The notes: generated from the sequence alone by a model not told the origin. Positions 44,979-54,282 are shown, counted from the first letter of the stretch. The stretch: 64,000 bases of DNA from Streptomyces sp. NBC_00154 (GCF_026342835.1 NZ_JAPEMI010000002.1:930001-994000); one strand, 5' to 3'. Program-made: numbers and translations.

Positions 44979-45656
44979 TCAGGAAGTCAGGATGGAGATG
45001 CCGTCTCCGAGCAGTTTCAACCCGATCACGAAGAACAGAAGCGCCATCACGGCGACATTGTGGTGGGCTGCCCAGTCTTTCCAATTGCCGAGCGTGCTTT
45101 TGGCGTGCTCGCCTCCGAGCAGGAAGACTCCCAGCGGGGCCAGCAGGCCGAGGGTGGCGATCAGGACGAAGATCGCCAGCGATGCGATCTGCTGCCCGAC
45201 CGGCAGCCCGGCTGAGCCGATCGCAGCGCCCGCGGCGATGGTCAGCGGGGCGTTCTTGGCGTTGAGCGCGGACAAGGCCAGTCCGAGCCCCAAGACCTTT
45301 ACCGGCGTGAGGCGGTCGATCGCGCCCATCCACTTCGGTAGCTGGGCTTGCGAGGGATCCTTCGGACGCCGGTGCCATTGCCGGGCGCCGAAGAGGACGA
45401 GGAACACGCCCAGAGCGAGCTTGAGAGCTCCCACCCAGGTGGCCGGATGATTGTGGGCGGAGGCACCTGCGGGAGAAGCGATCACCAGCATCACCGCGCC
45501 GAGTGCCGAGAGTCCCAGGATCCAGCCGACGGTGAACAGAAGTCCGTTGAGACGTCCCCGAGGCGTGGCAAGCATGAGGATGATTGCGATGATGGAGATC
45601 GGGCTGATCGCGACGCCAGCCGCAAAACCCAGCACGTCACCGAGAACGTTGCCCAT
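44979..45656 (-). CDS. GAP-family (Sap-like) membrane protein
   Basis: The 225-residue product has six hydrophobic segments and the family start GDVLGFAAGVAISPISIIAI with MLATPRGRLNGLLFTVGWIL. It also has HNHPATWVGALKLALGVFLV and LTPVKVLGLGLALSALNAKN. It belongs to the GAP (Sap, sulfolipid-1-addressing) proteins, membrane proteins linked in mycobacteria to lipid export. A diverged, truncated paralogue lies at 51064-51333. It stands alone here, flanked by relics. Confidence 0.85.
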   Translation of the reverse strand: MGNVLGDVLGFAAGVAISPISIIAIILMLATPRGRLNGLLFTVGWILGLSALGAVMLVIASPAGASAHNHPATWVGALKLALGVFLVLFGARQWHRRPKDPSQAQLPKWMGAIDRLTPVKVLGLGLALSALNAKNAPLTIAAGAAIGSAGLPVGQQIASLAIFVLIATLGLLAPLGVFLLGGEHAKSTLGNWKDWAAHHNVAVMALLFFVIGLKLLGDGISILTS

Positions 45657-46292
45657 GGTTACCTCCGGGTGCGTGGGTCAGGGCGGCGATCGAGTTGAGT
45701 GGGGCCAGCGACACTGGTGACCCAACCGCCTGGGCGGGCAGCCTTGGGAGTGTCGTGGACATGCACGGTACCTGCCGGGGAGCCGTGGGCCGGGGCGCAA
45801 CCTTCCCCGAAGTGGTCCTTGTGCACGGTGAACTCCTCGGCGGTCAGCACCCGACCGGTACCCTTCCCAGATGTTTCAGACTGCCGAGCGCTTCGTTGCT
45901 CAAACCCGCTTACGGTGCGACGGGTTGTTACGCGGTCAACTGCTGCGTTCACGGCCACGCGGAAACCGCTGCCCGAGAAACCTGACGACCACGTAGCCTT
46001 CAATTCCATCTTCCTGCACCTTTCCGGATCTGTCCTCGGGGGCCTCTCATGACGCTAGGACTCTGGCCTCGGCCCGCTCGCACGCCGGCGTTGTGTCTTC
46101 CCGGAATTGGACAGCAAGCCAGCACCCGAGGATGCCTACTCGGGAAGGACCTGTTCAACTCCGGCTCGACCCATGACCGCACGCCACCGCGTCGGCGGGG
46201 AGAGCGCAGGATTGATCTGTGCCATGTCGTTGACGACTGGAACACCCCCGGGTTGCGCTTGGCGTCCTCGTTGGCCTTCGGAACACCCTCGC
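45657..46292. other. No recognisable gene
   Basis: Open frames exist on both strands, but none has consistent codon bias or a family motif. The 5' side should carry the promoter of the GAP gene; its start lies at the left boundary. Confidence 0.4.
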
Positions 46293-46457
46293 GTCGACTG
46301 GGAGGACGCTTACACGGGGTGCAAAGTCCCGGCCCAGCTGGCGGCGGACCTGGCGCTGCTGACCGGCCACCGCTGCGACCTGATCGCCGACCGCGTCCGC
46401 CTGCTCAACCGGCTCCGCGACATGCTCACCGGGAGCTTCCCTGAAGCTTCCCCTTGA
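46293..46457 (+). pseudogene. IS110-family transposase fragment
   Basis: The frame reads LAADLALLTGHRCDLIADRV, then RLLNRLRDMLTGSFPEASP. This matches the region after the RuvC-like domain of IS110 transposases (LLxxHRxDLxxDRxRxxNRLR). About 50 codons remain. It differs from the two full IS110 genes further right. Confidence 0.55.
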
Positions 46458-46546
46458 TGTTGGACACCTGGGGACTGGGACGGGCGGTTTCCATCAGTGG
46501 TTGCGAATCACCTGGTAAATGGGCCTGTGAGCCGTCCTAGCATGTC

Positions 46547-47260
46547 CTAGCATAGCTTCGACGGGAGTCTTGTCGCCCAGACGAGGCGGGACCGGTGGTT
46601 GAGTTGGTGTGCGACCCTTTGCAGGTCCTGCTCGGTGTGAACGGACAGGTCTGTGCCCTTGGGAAAGCACTGACGGAGCAGTCCGTTTGTGTTTTCGTTC
46701 GTGTCGCGCTGCCATGGCGAGTGCGGGTCGCAGAAGTAGATCCGAAAGCCTGCGAGGGCCTCGATGTCCTCATGCAGTGTCAGTTTGCGTCCCTGATCAC
46801 AGGTGAGGGTCTTTCGCAGCTGGGCAGGGATGCGGGCGGTCTGCGTGGCGATCGCGTTGCGGACCTGAGGCGCTTGCCACCCGTCCGGCAAGTGGATGAG
46901 CTGGACGTAGCGGGTGGACCGCTCGACGAGAGCGCCGATCGCCGAGCCTTGGCCGCGCCCAATAATGAGGTCGCCCTCCCTGACCAGGGGTTTTGCGGTC
47001 GTTGACCTTGACGGGCCGCTGATGGATCAGCTTCATGTTCTTGATTTTGTTCAGGGTAGGGACGCCGCGGCGTTGGCGTTGGCGTTGGCGTCGCGTCCGT
47101 CCGGTGCGGAGCTTGCCCGTCCGGCGGCCGAGGTAGCCGGCGAACAAGGCCCGGCAGACCGTCTCCGGACAGACTCGCATCGTCGGCTCGGCGGTGTATT
47201 CGCGGGCCAGGTGTCGGGGTATCTGGTGGGTGGCCACTTCTCGGTGAGCTTTTCACGCAC
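46547..47260 (-). pseudogene. IS30-family transposase relic, multiply frameshifted
   Basis: In different minus frames it shows EYTAEPTMRVCPETVCRALF, then RNAIATQTARIPAQLRKTLT, CDQGRKLTLHEDIEALAGFR and FCDPHSPWQRDTNENTNGLL. The last block is the IS30 DDE hallmark. Several frame changes make it non-functional. Confidence 0.65.
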
Positions 47261-47364
47261 GAGGGTGCGCAAGGGCTCGCTGTTGCGGATTCCTCGTCCT
47301 TGGGGCGCTGCCTGCGCAGGGCAGCTGAAGGCGAGTCCGCCATCGGTGGGTCAGCACGGTCAGG

Positions 47365-47841
47365 TCAGTTGGCCGCGTCGAGCAGTTGCTGGAACGCCTT
47401 GTTGACGCGTAGTGCCTTTTGGATGTCTGTGATGGTTGCGTCGGGGGCGGCGCGGAGGTAATTGCACGCTGTGGCCTGGTGGGCGATGACGAAATCCTTG
47501 AGGCTGGGATCCTTGATGCCCGGGTAGTCCTCGGTGTGTTGCAGGATGGCGTCGAAAACGTCGGGGATCAGCGCGCCGAAGTCGTCGATGTAGGCGTCCC
47601 AGTCGCCGTCGAAGTTGCTGGCGAACAGGAGGCGGGTGTCGTCGTCGAAGAGCACCCACCGTAGGTCGTGGAGGGTGCCGATTCGGTCGGCCAGGACCCT
47701 CATCTTCTGGTGGTCTATCCCTTGGAAGTAGTCGCGGATTTGCTGTGCGTGGCCGGGCTTGACGTTGAAGAAGAGGGTGAACTCGCTGGTTTTGCCTTCC
47801 TTCAGGCCGGGGCGGCTGGGGGTCTGCGCGTTCGCGGTCAT
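47365..47841 (-). CDS. Companion protein of the peroxidase cluster, 158 aa
   Basis: The product starts MTANAQTPSRPGLKEGKTSE and contains FTLFFNVKPGHAQQIRDYFQ, reminiscent of a ferredoxin-like ABM (antibiotic monooxygenase) fold. DDDTRLLFASNFDGDWDAYI and a helical end (ALRVNKAFQQLLDAAN) follow. No catalytic motif is evident. It is the third gene of a minus-strand set, 78 bases after the DyP peroxidase gene. It may act on or guide the substrate of the two heme enzymes; that is inferred from position only. Confidence 0.65.
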   Translation of the reverse strand: MTANAQTPSRPGLKEGKTSEFTLFFNVKPGHAQQIRDYFQGIDHQKMRVLADRIGTLHDLRWVLFDDDTRLLFASNFDGDWDAYIDDFGALIPDVFDAILQHTEDYPGIKDPSLKDFVIAHQATACNYLRAAPDATITDIQKALRVNKAFQQLLDAAN

Positions 47842-47919
47842 GTCGGGAATCCCTTCTCGGACTCAGGAGTGTTGGGCGCTGCCACGGATGGAATCGGCGG
47901 TTCGGCCCGCAGGCGTGGC

Positions 47920-49311
47920 TCAGGTACCACATTCGGCAATCCAGTTCAGGCCTCGGATGCCGGGCATGAAGAGGTACTCGCCTCCTTTGGTCACGGCGAA
48001 GCGGGGCAGCTGCTGGAGCCGGCGGCGGACCGGTCGCTTGGGAATCGTGAAGGTGCCCGTACCGTCATTGCTCCCCATGATCGGGTCCTTCTCGTTGCCG
48101 AGGCCGACGAAATCTCCGTCATTGGCCCACCGTGATTTGAGGAACTCGAACTGCCGGACGAGGTCGGTTCCCATGAAGATGAACACGATGCCGCGCTCGA
48201 CGCCGTCATCCTCAAGCTCTCCCTCGGGAAGCATGGGGCCGTACGTGGTGCCCCGGCGCAGCGCTCGGTGCAGTTTCACGTCCACCAGGGAGTCGGCCAG
48301 GGCGTCGCGCGGGTTCATCCGCCGGATGTGGGAGCCGAGCGGACAGCGCAGGCCGGCCGGATCCTGCTCGTGGTAGGTGAAGTCGTTGACGCGGTGCGGA
48401 TCGGTGGCGATGGCCGGGTCGTCGTGGTCGGGAGCGAGTACCAGGGGTGCCCCGCTGCGCCAGCGGCCGACCATCTTGGCCGCGAGCAGTTCTTCTTCTT
48501 CGGGCGATGAGGCGTTGTCCTTCAGGTAGCGGCGGTACTCGGCGACCCGCAGGTGCAGTTTGCGGAAGGCCACGTAGGTGCCGTTGCGGCTCAGTACGTC
48601 GGGCTGGGGCATGGGCGTGAGCCGTCCCAACTCGTTGGCATAGCCCAGGAGGAACTCGCCGGCCTTGACGGTGGGGCCGAAGCCCGGCAGATAGCCGTAG
48701 TCACCGCCACCCATCCGCTGGGCGAGGCTGGCCGCGCCGGAGCCCTCAATGTCGGGCTCGCCGATGCCGTCCACGAAGCCCAGGTGTGTGCGCTTGGTCG
48801 GCAGCGCCGAGGCGTCCAGTCGGTAGATCACCGACACCCCGGGCAGGTCCCTGAGTGTCTCGCGGGCCGTTTCCAGCAGGGACTCCATCGCGGCGGCGTC
48901 CGGGGCAAACACGGAGACCGCGACATGGACGTCCGCGCTGCCCAGCGGGACGTCCCAGTGCTCGGGACTGCTGTCGCCGGAATCTCCGAGCTGTTCGGCG
49001 CGAGCTGCCATACCCTCGCGGAAGGCGTCCGGGAAACTGTCCAGCGATTCCTGCGGCACGCCGAGCGCCCGCAGCCCGGAGTAGCTCAGCGCGACGCTCA
49101 GCCACGCGCGATGGGGAGGGTCCCACCATTGGGTCGCCGAGGCGACGTGAGGTACCAGGCGGGCGAGCATCTGACGGCCGTCGGCGGGATCATCGATGCG
49201 CAGCAAGAAGTACGCGCCCGTGAAGGGCGTAGGACGCAGCCTGAGCAGAGTGCCCTGGATGTCGTCCAGCTCCAGCACCTGCTCCTCAGCCTGGCCTGCG
49301 CTTTCTGCCAT
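47920..49311 (-). CDS. DyP-type heme peroxidase
   Basis: The 463-residue product is a dye-decolorising peroxidase. The distal GXXDG motif is GFVDG at 178-182 (Asp181), in HLGFVDGIGEPDIEG. CPLGSHIRRMNPRD supplies the probable proximal heme ligand His328 and a conserved Arg/Asn pair. The length and insertions suit the larger C/D-type DyPs. It would oxidise phenolic or dye-like substrates with H2O2. No Tat signal is visible, so it is probably cytosolic. It follows the catalase-like gene by 59 bases, probably in one transcript. A fragment of a paralogue lies at 51735-52026. Confidence 0.92.
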   Translation of the reverse strand: MAESAGQAEEQVLELDDIQGTLLRLRPTPFTGAYFLLRIDDPADGRQMLARLVPHVASATQWWDPPHRAWLSVALSYSGLRALGVPQESLDSFPDAFREGMAARAEQLGDSGDSSPEHWDVPLGSADVHVAVSVFAPDAAAMESLLETARETLRDLPGVSVIYRLDASALPTKRTHLGFVDGIGEPDIEGSGAASLAQRMGGGDYGYLPGFGPTVKAGEFLLGYANELGRLTPMPQPDVLSRNGTYVAFRKLHLRVAEYRRYLKDNASSPEEEELLAAKMVGRWRSGAPLVLAPDHDDPAIATDPHRVNDFTYHEQDPAGLRCPLGSHIRRMNPRDALADSLVDVKLHRALRRGTTYGPMLPEGELEDDGVERGIVFIFMGTDLVRQFEFLKSRWANDGDFVGLGNEKDPIMGSNDGTGTFTIPKRPVRRRLQQLPRFAVTKGGEYLFMPGIRGLNWIAECGT

Positions 49312-49370
49312 GGTGTTCTGTCTCCGTGTCGTGGTGGACCGAACCGTGCCCGACGGCTACGGGGGAGAGT

Positions 49371-50516
49371 TCAGTGGGGAGGAACTGCCGTCTTCAGTGG
49401 CAGCACCTCGTCCGCGCTGCGCGGCTCGCGCCGTTCTTGCTGGTTGAGCCGGTGGCGCAGGAGCGAGGAGTGGCGGTAGACCTCCTTGCGGGCCCGCATG
49501 ATGCTTCCCAGCGGCCGGTGCGCGTCCGTCACCCGCCAGGGCGTGAAGGACAGGGCGTCCATGCGCCGGAGGTTGTCCTCCCCTGAGATGTCCTGCTGGG
49601 GGAAGCGGAGCTTGGCCACCGTGACGTACGGGGACAGCTGCTCGGGCCACTCGACCGTGAGGTCCTCCACCGGCATCCGCTTCAGGTCGGCACACAGCTG
49701 TACCTGGATATCGAACGTGTAGGGCCTCGCGCGTAGCTCGGCCACCAGGGCCGGCCGGAAGACCTCTTCCGCCGAGGTGACGTCCATATGGCGCTCGACC
49801 ACCGCGGCCGCGCAGCCGGGGTCGGGGGCGATGCGTACCTTGGCGATGTAGTCGCCGTGCCTGACAGCCCCCATCGTCGTGTAGGCCGACAGCAGCACGT
49901 TCACCAGGGGCCGCTGCGAGACGATCAGGAAGGTCAGGAATTCCTCCCACGCCCAGTCGTCCTCGCTGAGGGTTCCCTTTCCGGTCACATAGTCGCGGTA
50001 GAAGCGGTGCCTGCCGCGCATGCCGTCGGCGAAGTACTCGCCGGCCCTGAGGAACAGGTCCTGGATGAACAGGTAGTGCTGCACGGTGTTGCAGAAGAAC
50101 ACCGGCGCGTTGATGGTGTTGTAGTCGAACGTCCGGCTGTCGGGCTCGTCCTCCAGCAGTGTCGGACCCTCGATGTCGAACATCTTCAACGCCAGCCCTG
50201 TCGCACGTCCCAAACGCGCGTCGGCCCCTGCGTGGGGAGACCCGTTGGAGAACCGCACGAGCGCATCGTGCCTGCCCGGGGTGGCGTAGATGCCCTGGGC
50301 GTACTCCTCGGGCAGCCCGTCGAGAATCTCCACCTCCCCCCTCACCAGCCCGTACCCCTTGGCGTGCGCGTCGCGGACCGCCTGCCCGGTACCTCCGGTC
50401 GTCACCGACCCGGTGACGTACTCCTCCGTCTTGGCGATCACTTTCTGCACGTTCTCATCGAAGCCGGGCTCGTCGATCTCCACGTCCGGCGTGTAAGGGA
50501 TGAACCGCACAGACAT
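49371..50516 (-). CDS. Catalase-family heme protein (short)
   Basis: From ATG 50516 (ribosome site GGAGACGG) the product is 381 residues, shorter than classic catalases. It keeps the distal His51 in RDAHAKGYG, the VRFSNGSPHAGADARLGRAT block, and Asn136 in INAPVFF. Near the C-terminus ARKEVYRHSSLLRH provides the proximal heme Tyr. Such short catalase-like proteins often act as peroxidases or lipid-peroxide/epoxide enzymes. Pairing with a DyP peroxidase points to joint use of peroxide on one substrate rather than simple scavenging. Confidence 0.87.
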   Translation of the reverse strand: MSVRFIPYTPDVEIDEPGFDENVQKVIAKTEEYVTGSVTTGGTGQAVRDAHAKGYGLVRGEVEILDGLPEEYAQGIYATPGRHDALVRFSNGSPHAGADARLGRATGLALKMFDIEGPTLLEDEPDSRTFDYNTINAPVFFCNTVQHYLFIQDLFLRAGEYFADGMRGRHRFYRDYVTGKGTLSEDDWAWEEFLTFLIVSQRPLVNVLLSAYTTMGAVRHGDYIAKVRIAPDPGCAAAVVERHMDVTSAEEVFRPALVAELRARPYTFDIQVQLCADLKRMPVEDLTVEWPEQLSPYVTVAKLRFPQQDISGEDNLRRMDALSFTPWRVTDAHRPLGSIMRARKEVYRHSSLLRHRLNQQERREPRSADEVLPLKTAVPPH

Positions 50517-51063
50517 GACTCGACCGTCTCCATTCTTTTCGCCAGAGCACCTCGGGGCGCGCAGCGCTCTTGTGCAGTGCATGTGCTCGGGCTGGGGCGC
50601 CCGGCAGTCTGCTGCCGAAATGCCTCTCAGCACCGTTGGCACACGTCTAAGACTTCAGTCATGCGCCGAGTTCTGGGCGCCACGCCACGACCATCTGGCC
50701 GACCAACGTCCTTACGCGACGGAAGTCAACGCCCCCGTCCGCCAGGCAGCCGGACGTGATTCATCGTAGGCACGTCGGGAATGCAGGCGCGCGTTGAACA
50801 CGGCCGTCGGCGGTCAAGAACCAAAATCACCCAGAACGCACAGCCTCAGCTGGGCATCACGAACATTCCCGCAGCTCCTCACGGCGCCGGTCATTCACTC
50901 GTTCGTCTCCAGCAACGCGCTTCGGGGGCGACGCCACCTGACGATGTACGTGAGGGCCAGGCCGGGTGCGCGGGCCGGTCACCTGGGCTCGCGATCAGAC
51001 GTCCCTGACGGCGGCCCCGGGCCCCCGTCAGACCGAACTCTACGACCACGCGCGGAGGCCGCC
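50517..51063. other. Promoter region of the peroxidase cluster, no gene seen
   Basis: Besides the ribosome site of the catalase-like gene at the left edge, no frame has clear coding character. The minus-strand promoter of the three-gene set should lie in the left part. Confidence 0.4.
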
Positions 51064-51333
51064 TTGGGACACGCCGTCGGTGATGTGCTGGGCCTGGCAG
51101 CGGCTGTCGCGGTCAGCCCGCTTCCCATCGTGGCCATGATCCTCATCCTGGCCACGCCGAGCGGACGCCTCAACGGATCATTGTTCGCCCTCGGCTGGGT
51201 CCTGGGACTCGCGGCACTGGGCGCGATCATGCTGGCGATCGGCGGCCCGGCGGCGCCTCCGCACACAAGCAGCCGGCGACCTGGGTGGGCGGCCTCAAGC
51301 TCGCCCTGGGTGTGCTGCTGGTCCTCTTCGATC
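51064..51333 (+). pseudogene. Truncated GAP-family membrane protein
   Basis: From TTG 51064 the frame reads GHAVGDVLGLAAAVAVSPLP, then ILATPSGRLNGSLFALGWVL, clearly the N-terminus of a GAP-family protein. After GGPA the expected HKQPATWVGGLKLALGVLLV is in another frame, and the similarity stops at about 51333, where a different gene begins. It is a diverged paralogue of 44979-45656. Confidence 0.7.
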
Positions 51334-51367
51334 GCGGTGGACTGCTACGACAGGGCAGTATGCAGCC

Positions 51368-51649
51368 GTGGTCACTCCTTTCGTCAACATCCACGGGACG
51401 GCCGAGGGTGGCCCATACCGCTGTCCTTGCTGCGGCTTCATCACGCTCGGCGAGCGCCGCAACTACGAGGTCTGCTCCGCGTGCTTCTGGGAGGACGACG
51501 GGCAGGACGACCACGACGCGGATCGCGGGCCAAACGGCCGCCTGAGTCTCACCGAAGCTCGGCGGAACTTTCATGCCATGGGAGCCTGCGACGAGCGGTG
51601 CACCCAGTTCGTGCGCGCCCCTCGGCCGGACGAACACCCGCTGGCCTGA
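51368..51649 (+). CDS. CPCC-family Cys-rich protein
   Basis: The 93-residue product has the CPCC signature YRCPCCGFITLGERRNYEVC, then SACFWEDDGQDDHDADRG and a Cys near the end (ACDERC). This matches the Cys-rich CPCC family (PF14206-like), small probable zinc-binding proteins of unknown function often found in toxin/immunity neighbourhoods. It starts at ATG 51368 and appears complete. Confidence 0.8.
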   Translation: MVTPFVNIHGTAEGGPYRCPCCGFITLGERRNYEVCSACFWEDDGQDDHDADRGPNGRLSLTEARRNFHAMGACDERCTQFVRAPRPDEHPLA

Positions 51650-51688
51650 CATCACAGATGAGCAGCCGGACGACCGCGCTCAGGCTGT

Positions 51689-51731
51689 CGGCAGATATTC
51701 GGCAGATATTCGGCAGATATTCGGCAGATAT
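51689..51731. repeat. Tandem 11-base repeat, about four units
   Basis: CGGCAGATATT is repeated at 51689, 51700, 51711 and 51722 (last unit ends in G). The repeat sits exactly where the DyP fragment breaks off. Confidence 0.9.
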
Positions 51732-51734
51732 GGC

Positions 51735-52026
51735 GGGTCGAAGTGGGCCGGTGCGCTCTCGCCCGCGTCGCTGATCAGCTCCGCCCGAGCGGCCATGCCC
51801 TCGCAAAACGCCCGCGGAAAGCTGTCCAGCGACTCCTGGGACACCCCCCGGGCCCTCAGTCCCAGGTAGGTGAACGCTACAGCCGCCCAGGCATCCTGGC
51901 TCCGGTCCGCGCTGGGCAGACCACCCGCCGTCACCGAGAGCAGCCGCCGCCGCAACTGAGCACGCCCGGCATGGCGGTCATCGACGCGTCGACGAGCAGA
52001 CCGTCGTCGTCCCCGGCACCGGCACC
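51735..52026 (-). pseudogene. DyP-type peroxidase fragment
   Basis: The minus frame reads AQLRRRLLSVTAGGLPSADR, then AWAAVAFTYLGLRARGVSQE and SLDSFPRAFCEGMAARAELI. This aligns well with residues 50-115 of the intact DyP gene at 47920-49311. The 5' side is cut at CTAG next to an IS630 end and the 3' side at the 11-base repeats. Confidence 0.75.
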
Positions 52027-52030
52027 CTAG

Positions 52031-52110
52031 TAGACCGTCGCGGCTAATTTTTGGGATAGAGGTGGCGCAGTTTGATGCGTGCGTCGTGGGTGGTGAACTG
52101 CCAGTCGACC
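52031..52110 (-). mobile_element. IS630 right-end relic (copy 3)
   Basis: These 80 bases equal, in reverse orientation, the right end of the two full IS630 copies, including the HLYPKN stop. The match ends where the IS3 terminal repeat starts. The outer flank is CTAG-TA, the same as at copy 2. Confidence 0.85.
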
Positions 52111-52160
52111 TGAACCGCCCCGGGTTCGGTAGGGACTCGATCATTTGAGAGGATCGAGTC

Positions 52161-52487
52161 ATGGCACGTCCTTCCACCTACCCCCTTGAGCTGCGCAAAC
52201 GGGCGGTCCGTATGGTCGCCGAGGTGCGTCCGGACTACGACACCGAATGGTCGGCAATGAAAGCGGTCGCCGCCAAGCTGGGGATCGGGACGACCGAGAC
52301 GCTGCGCAAGTGGGTCCGGCAGGACCAGATCGACTCCGGTGACCGGCCGGGCGTGACGAGCGAGGAGTCGGCGGAACTGAAGCGGCTGAAGAAGGAGAAC
52401 GCTGAACTCCGCCGCGCGAACGACATCCTGAAGGCGGCGGCGTCTTTCTTCGCGGCCGAGCTCGACCGGCCACACACGCACTCGTAA
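52161..52487 (+). CDS. IS3 transposase OrfA
   Basis: The 108-residue product has the IS3 OrfA HTH (TYPLELRKRAVRMVAEVRPD, AAKLGIGTTETLRKWVRQDQ) and leucine-zipper-like helix (LKRLKKENAELRRANDILKA). It ends ELDRPHTHS, overlapping orfB as usual for -1 frameshift fusion. Intact. Confidence 0.92.
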   Translation: MARPSTYPLELRKRAVRMVAEVRPDYDTEWSAMKAVAAKLGIGTTETLRKWVRQDQIDSGDRPGVTSEESAELKRLKKENAELRRANDILKAAASFFAAELDRPHTHS

Positions 52488-53103
52488 CGTTCGTCGACGA
52501 GTTCAAGGACCGCTTCGGCGGCGTCGAGCCGATCTGCAGGACGCTCACCGAGTACGACTGCAAGATCGCCCCCTCCACGTATTACGCGGCGAAGAAGCGC
52601 CAGGCAGCACCCTCGGCCCGGCGGGTCCGCGACGCCGTCCTCAAGGAGCTGATCACCGAGGTCTACGAGACCAACTTCCGTGTCTACGGAGCCAGGAAGG
52701 TCTGGCGCGAGCTGCACCGCCAGGGTCACGAGGTGGCCCGGTGCACCGTCGAGCGCCTGATGCGTGAGCTCGGCATCACCGGCGCCGTCCGGGGCAAGAA
52801 AGTGATCACCACAATCCCGGACGGCTCCGTCGAGCGGGCGCCGGACCTGCTGGACCGCAAGTTCGTCGCGTCGGCGCCGAACCGCTGCTGGGTCGCCGAC
52901 TTCACCTACGTCCAGACCTGGTCCGGGACCGTCTACGTCGCCTTCGTCGTCGACACGTTCTCACGGCGGATCACAGGCTGGTGTCGGCGTACGACCTAAG
53001 CTCCCCAGTCGCGTACGGACGAACGTCCCCAGCTATGTCGCGGGCAGGCGCACGTCTGGGGATCCTGGTTGAGATCGTTGGACCAGCCGGAGACACTCGC
53101 AGG

Positions 53104-53478
53104 ATGAGTCACAGCGCATCGCCTGGGTCGGTTGAACGAGGTTGGGACGGGCCGTGGTTTCGGGTTCGCGCGGACGCCTTCGAGGCATCGTTCCTGCCCA
53201 GCTCAGGCGAGGACTTGGACCTGGTGTGCAACGTCGATCTCTTCGTGGACCTCAAGGACGGCTCCCGGTGGAGCGCGACCGTCTTCACGGTCGCAGAGGT
53301 CGAACGCTTGATGCAGACCTGGGCAGGAACCGACGAGGCTCTCGGCGGCCGCTACTTCTGGGTCTCGGACGGCCTGATCGTCCGGGATCCCGGCATCGAC
53401 AACATGACCAAGGTGATCGCCGGACTGATCGAGAACGACGAGTTCTCCGAGATCTTCCAGCGACTCGACGGCGACTGA
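53104..53478 (+). CDS. Passenger gene inside the IS21 element, 124 aa
   Basis: From ATG 53104 the acidic product has no signal or membrane segment. It reads GPWFRVRADAFEASFLPSSG, then VCNVDLFVDLKDGSRWSATV and FTVAEVERLMQTWAG, and ends EIFQRLDGD. GC3 bias is strong and it ends 33 bases before the convergent istB stop. The family is not recognised; the look (small, acidic, alpha/beta) is like immunity-type or hypothetical streptomycete proteins. It lies between the terminal repeat and istB, so it travels with the element. It is not known as a standard IS21 gene. Confidence 0.75.
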   Translation: MSHSASPGSVERGWDGPWFRVRADAFEASFLPSSGEDLDLVCNVDLFVDLKDGSRWSATVFTVAEVERLMQTWAGTDEALGGRYFWVSDGLIVRDPGIDNMTKVIAGLIENDEFSEIFQRLDGD

Positions 53479-53511
53479 CCAGGTCCCGGCCGAGTGTCAC
53501 GACGTGGCCGG

Positions 53512-54282
53512 TCAGGCCACGTCTGTGTCGCGCTCGATGGCCTTGAGCCGGTTCTTGAGCCGGTAGCTTGGTCCGTTGATGGAGAGCACGTCGCAGTGAT
53601 GCAGGAGCCGGTCGAGAATGGCGGTGGCGAGGACCTCGTCGCCGAACACCTGTCCCCATTCGCTGAAGGTCTTGTTCGAGGTCAGGATGATCGAGCCTTT
53701 CTCATACCGTTTTGAGATGACCTGGAAGACGAGATTTGCCTCTCCGCGTTCGAGGATCTCGTAGCCCACCTCGTCGACCACGAGGACGCCCGGCCGCAGG
53801 TAGGTGCCGAGCTTGTTGGCCAGACGGCCGGCTGCTTCGGCGGCTTTGAGGTTGCGGACCATGTCGTCGAGGCTGGTGAAGTAGACCGAGTAACCGGCCC
53901 GGCAGGCCGCGACCGCCAGAGCGACCGCGATGTGCGTCTTGCCCACCCCCGGCGGGCCCAGGAGAGCGGCGTTCGCCTTGGCCTCGACGAACGAGAGGGT
54001 GGCCAGGTCCTTGACCTTGCGCGGGTCGAGGTCGGGCTGGAACGAGAAGTCGTACTCATCAAGCGTCTTGTGGTGCGGCAGCCTGGAAAGCCGCAGGCCC
54101 TGGCGGAAGCGACGGTCGTCGCGGACGGCCAGTTCCTCGGAGAGGACGAGGTCGAGGAAGTCGAGGTAGCCCATCTTCGCCTCGTCCGCCCGGCGGGTGA
54201 ACTCGTTGATGGTTTCCGCGAGGTGGGGCAGGCCGAGCTTGCCGGCCGTGGTGCGGATGCGGTTGCCGGTCAGCTCACTCAA
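53512..54282 (-). CDS. istB: IstB-type AAA+ ATPase of IS21
   Basis: The 256-residue product has the IstB/DnaC-like layout. Walker A is LLGPPGVGKTHIAVAL, Walker B is VLVVDEVGYEILERGEANLV, sensor 1 is SIILTSNKTFSEWGQVFGDE, and the end is NRLKAIERDTDVA. It directs the IstA transposase to target DNA. Its TTG start overlaps the istA stop. Confidence 0.95.
   Translation of the reverse strand: MSELTGNRIRTTAGKLGLPHLAETINEFTRRADEAKMGYLDFLDLVLSEELAVRDDRRFRQGLRLSRLPHHKTLDEYDFSFQPDLDPRKVKDLATLSFVEAKANAALLGPPGVGKTHIAVALAVAACRAGYSVYFTSLDDMVRNLKAAEAAGRLANKLGTYLRPGVLVVDEVGYEILERGEANLVFQVISKRYEKGSIILTSNKTFSEWGQVFGDEVLATAILDRLLHHCDVLSINGPSYRLKNRLKAIERDTDVA

Noticed and set aside
53104..53478. Reading the IS21 passenger as a toxin-antitoxin gene
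   Set aside because: There is no partner gene and no recognised toxin or antitoxin fold. The small acidic product alone does not support that call.
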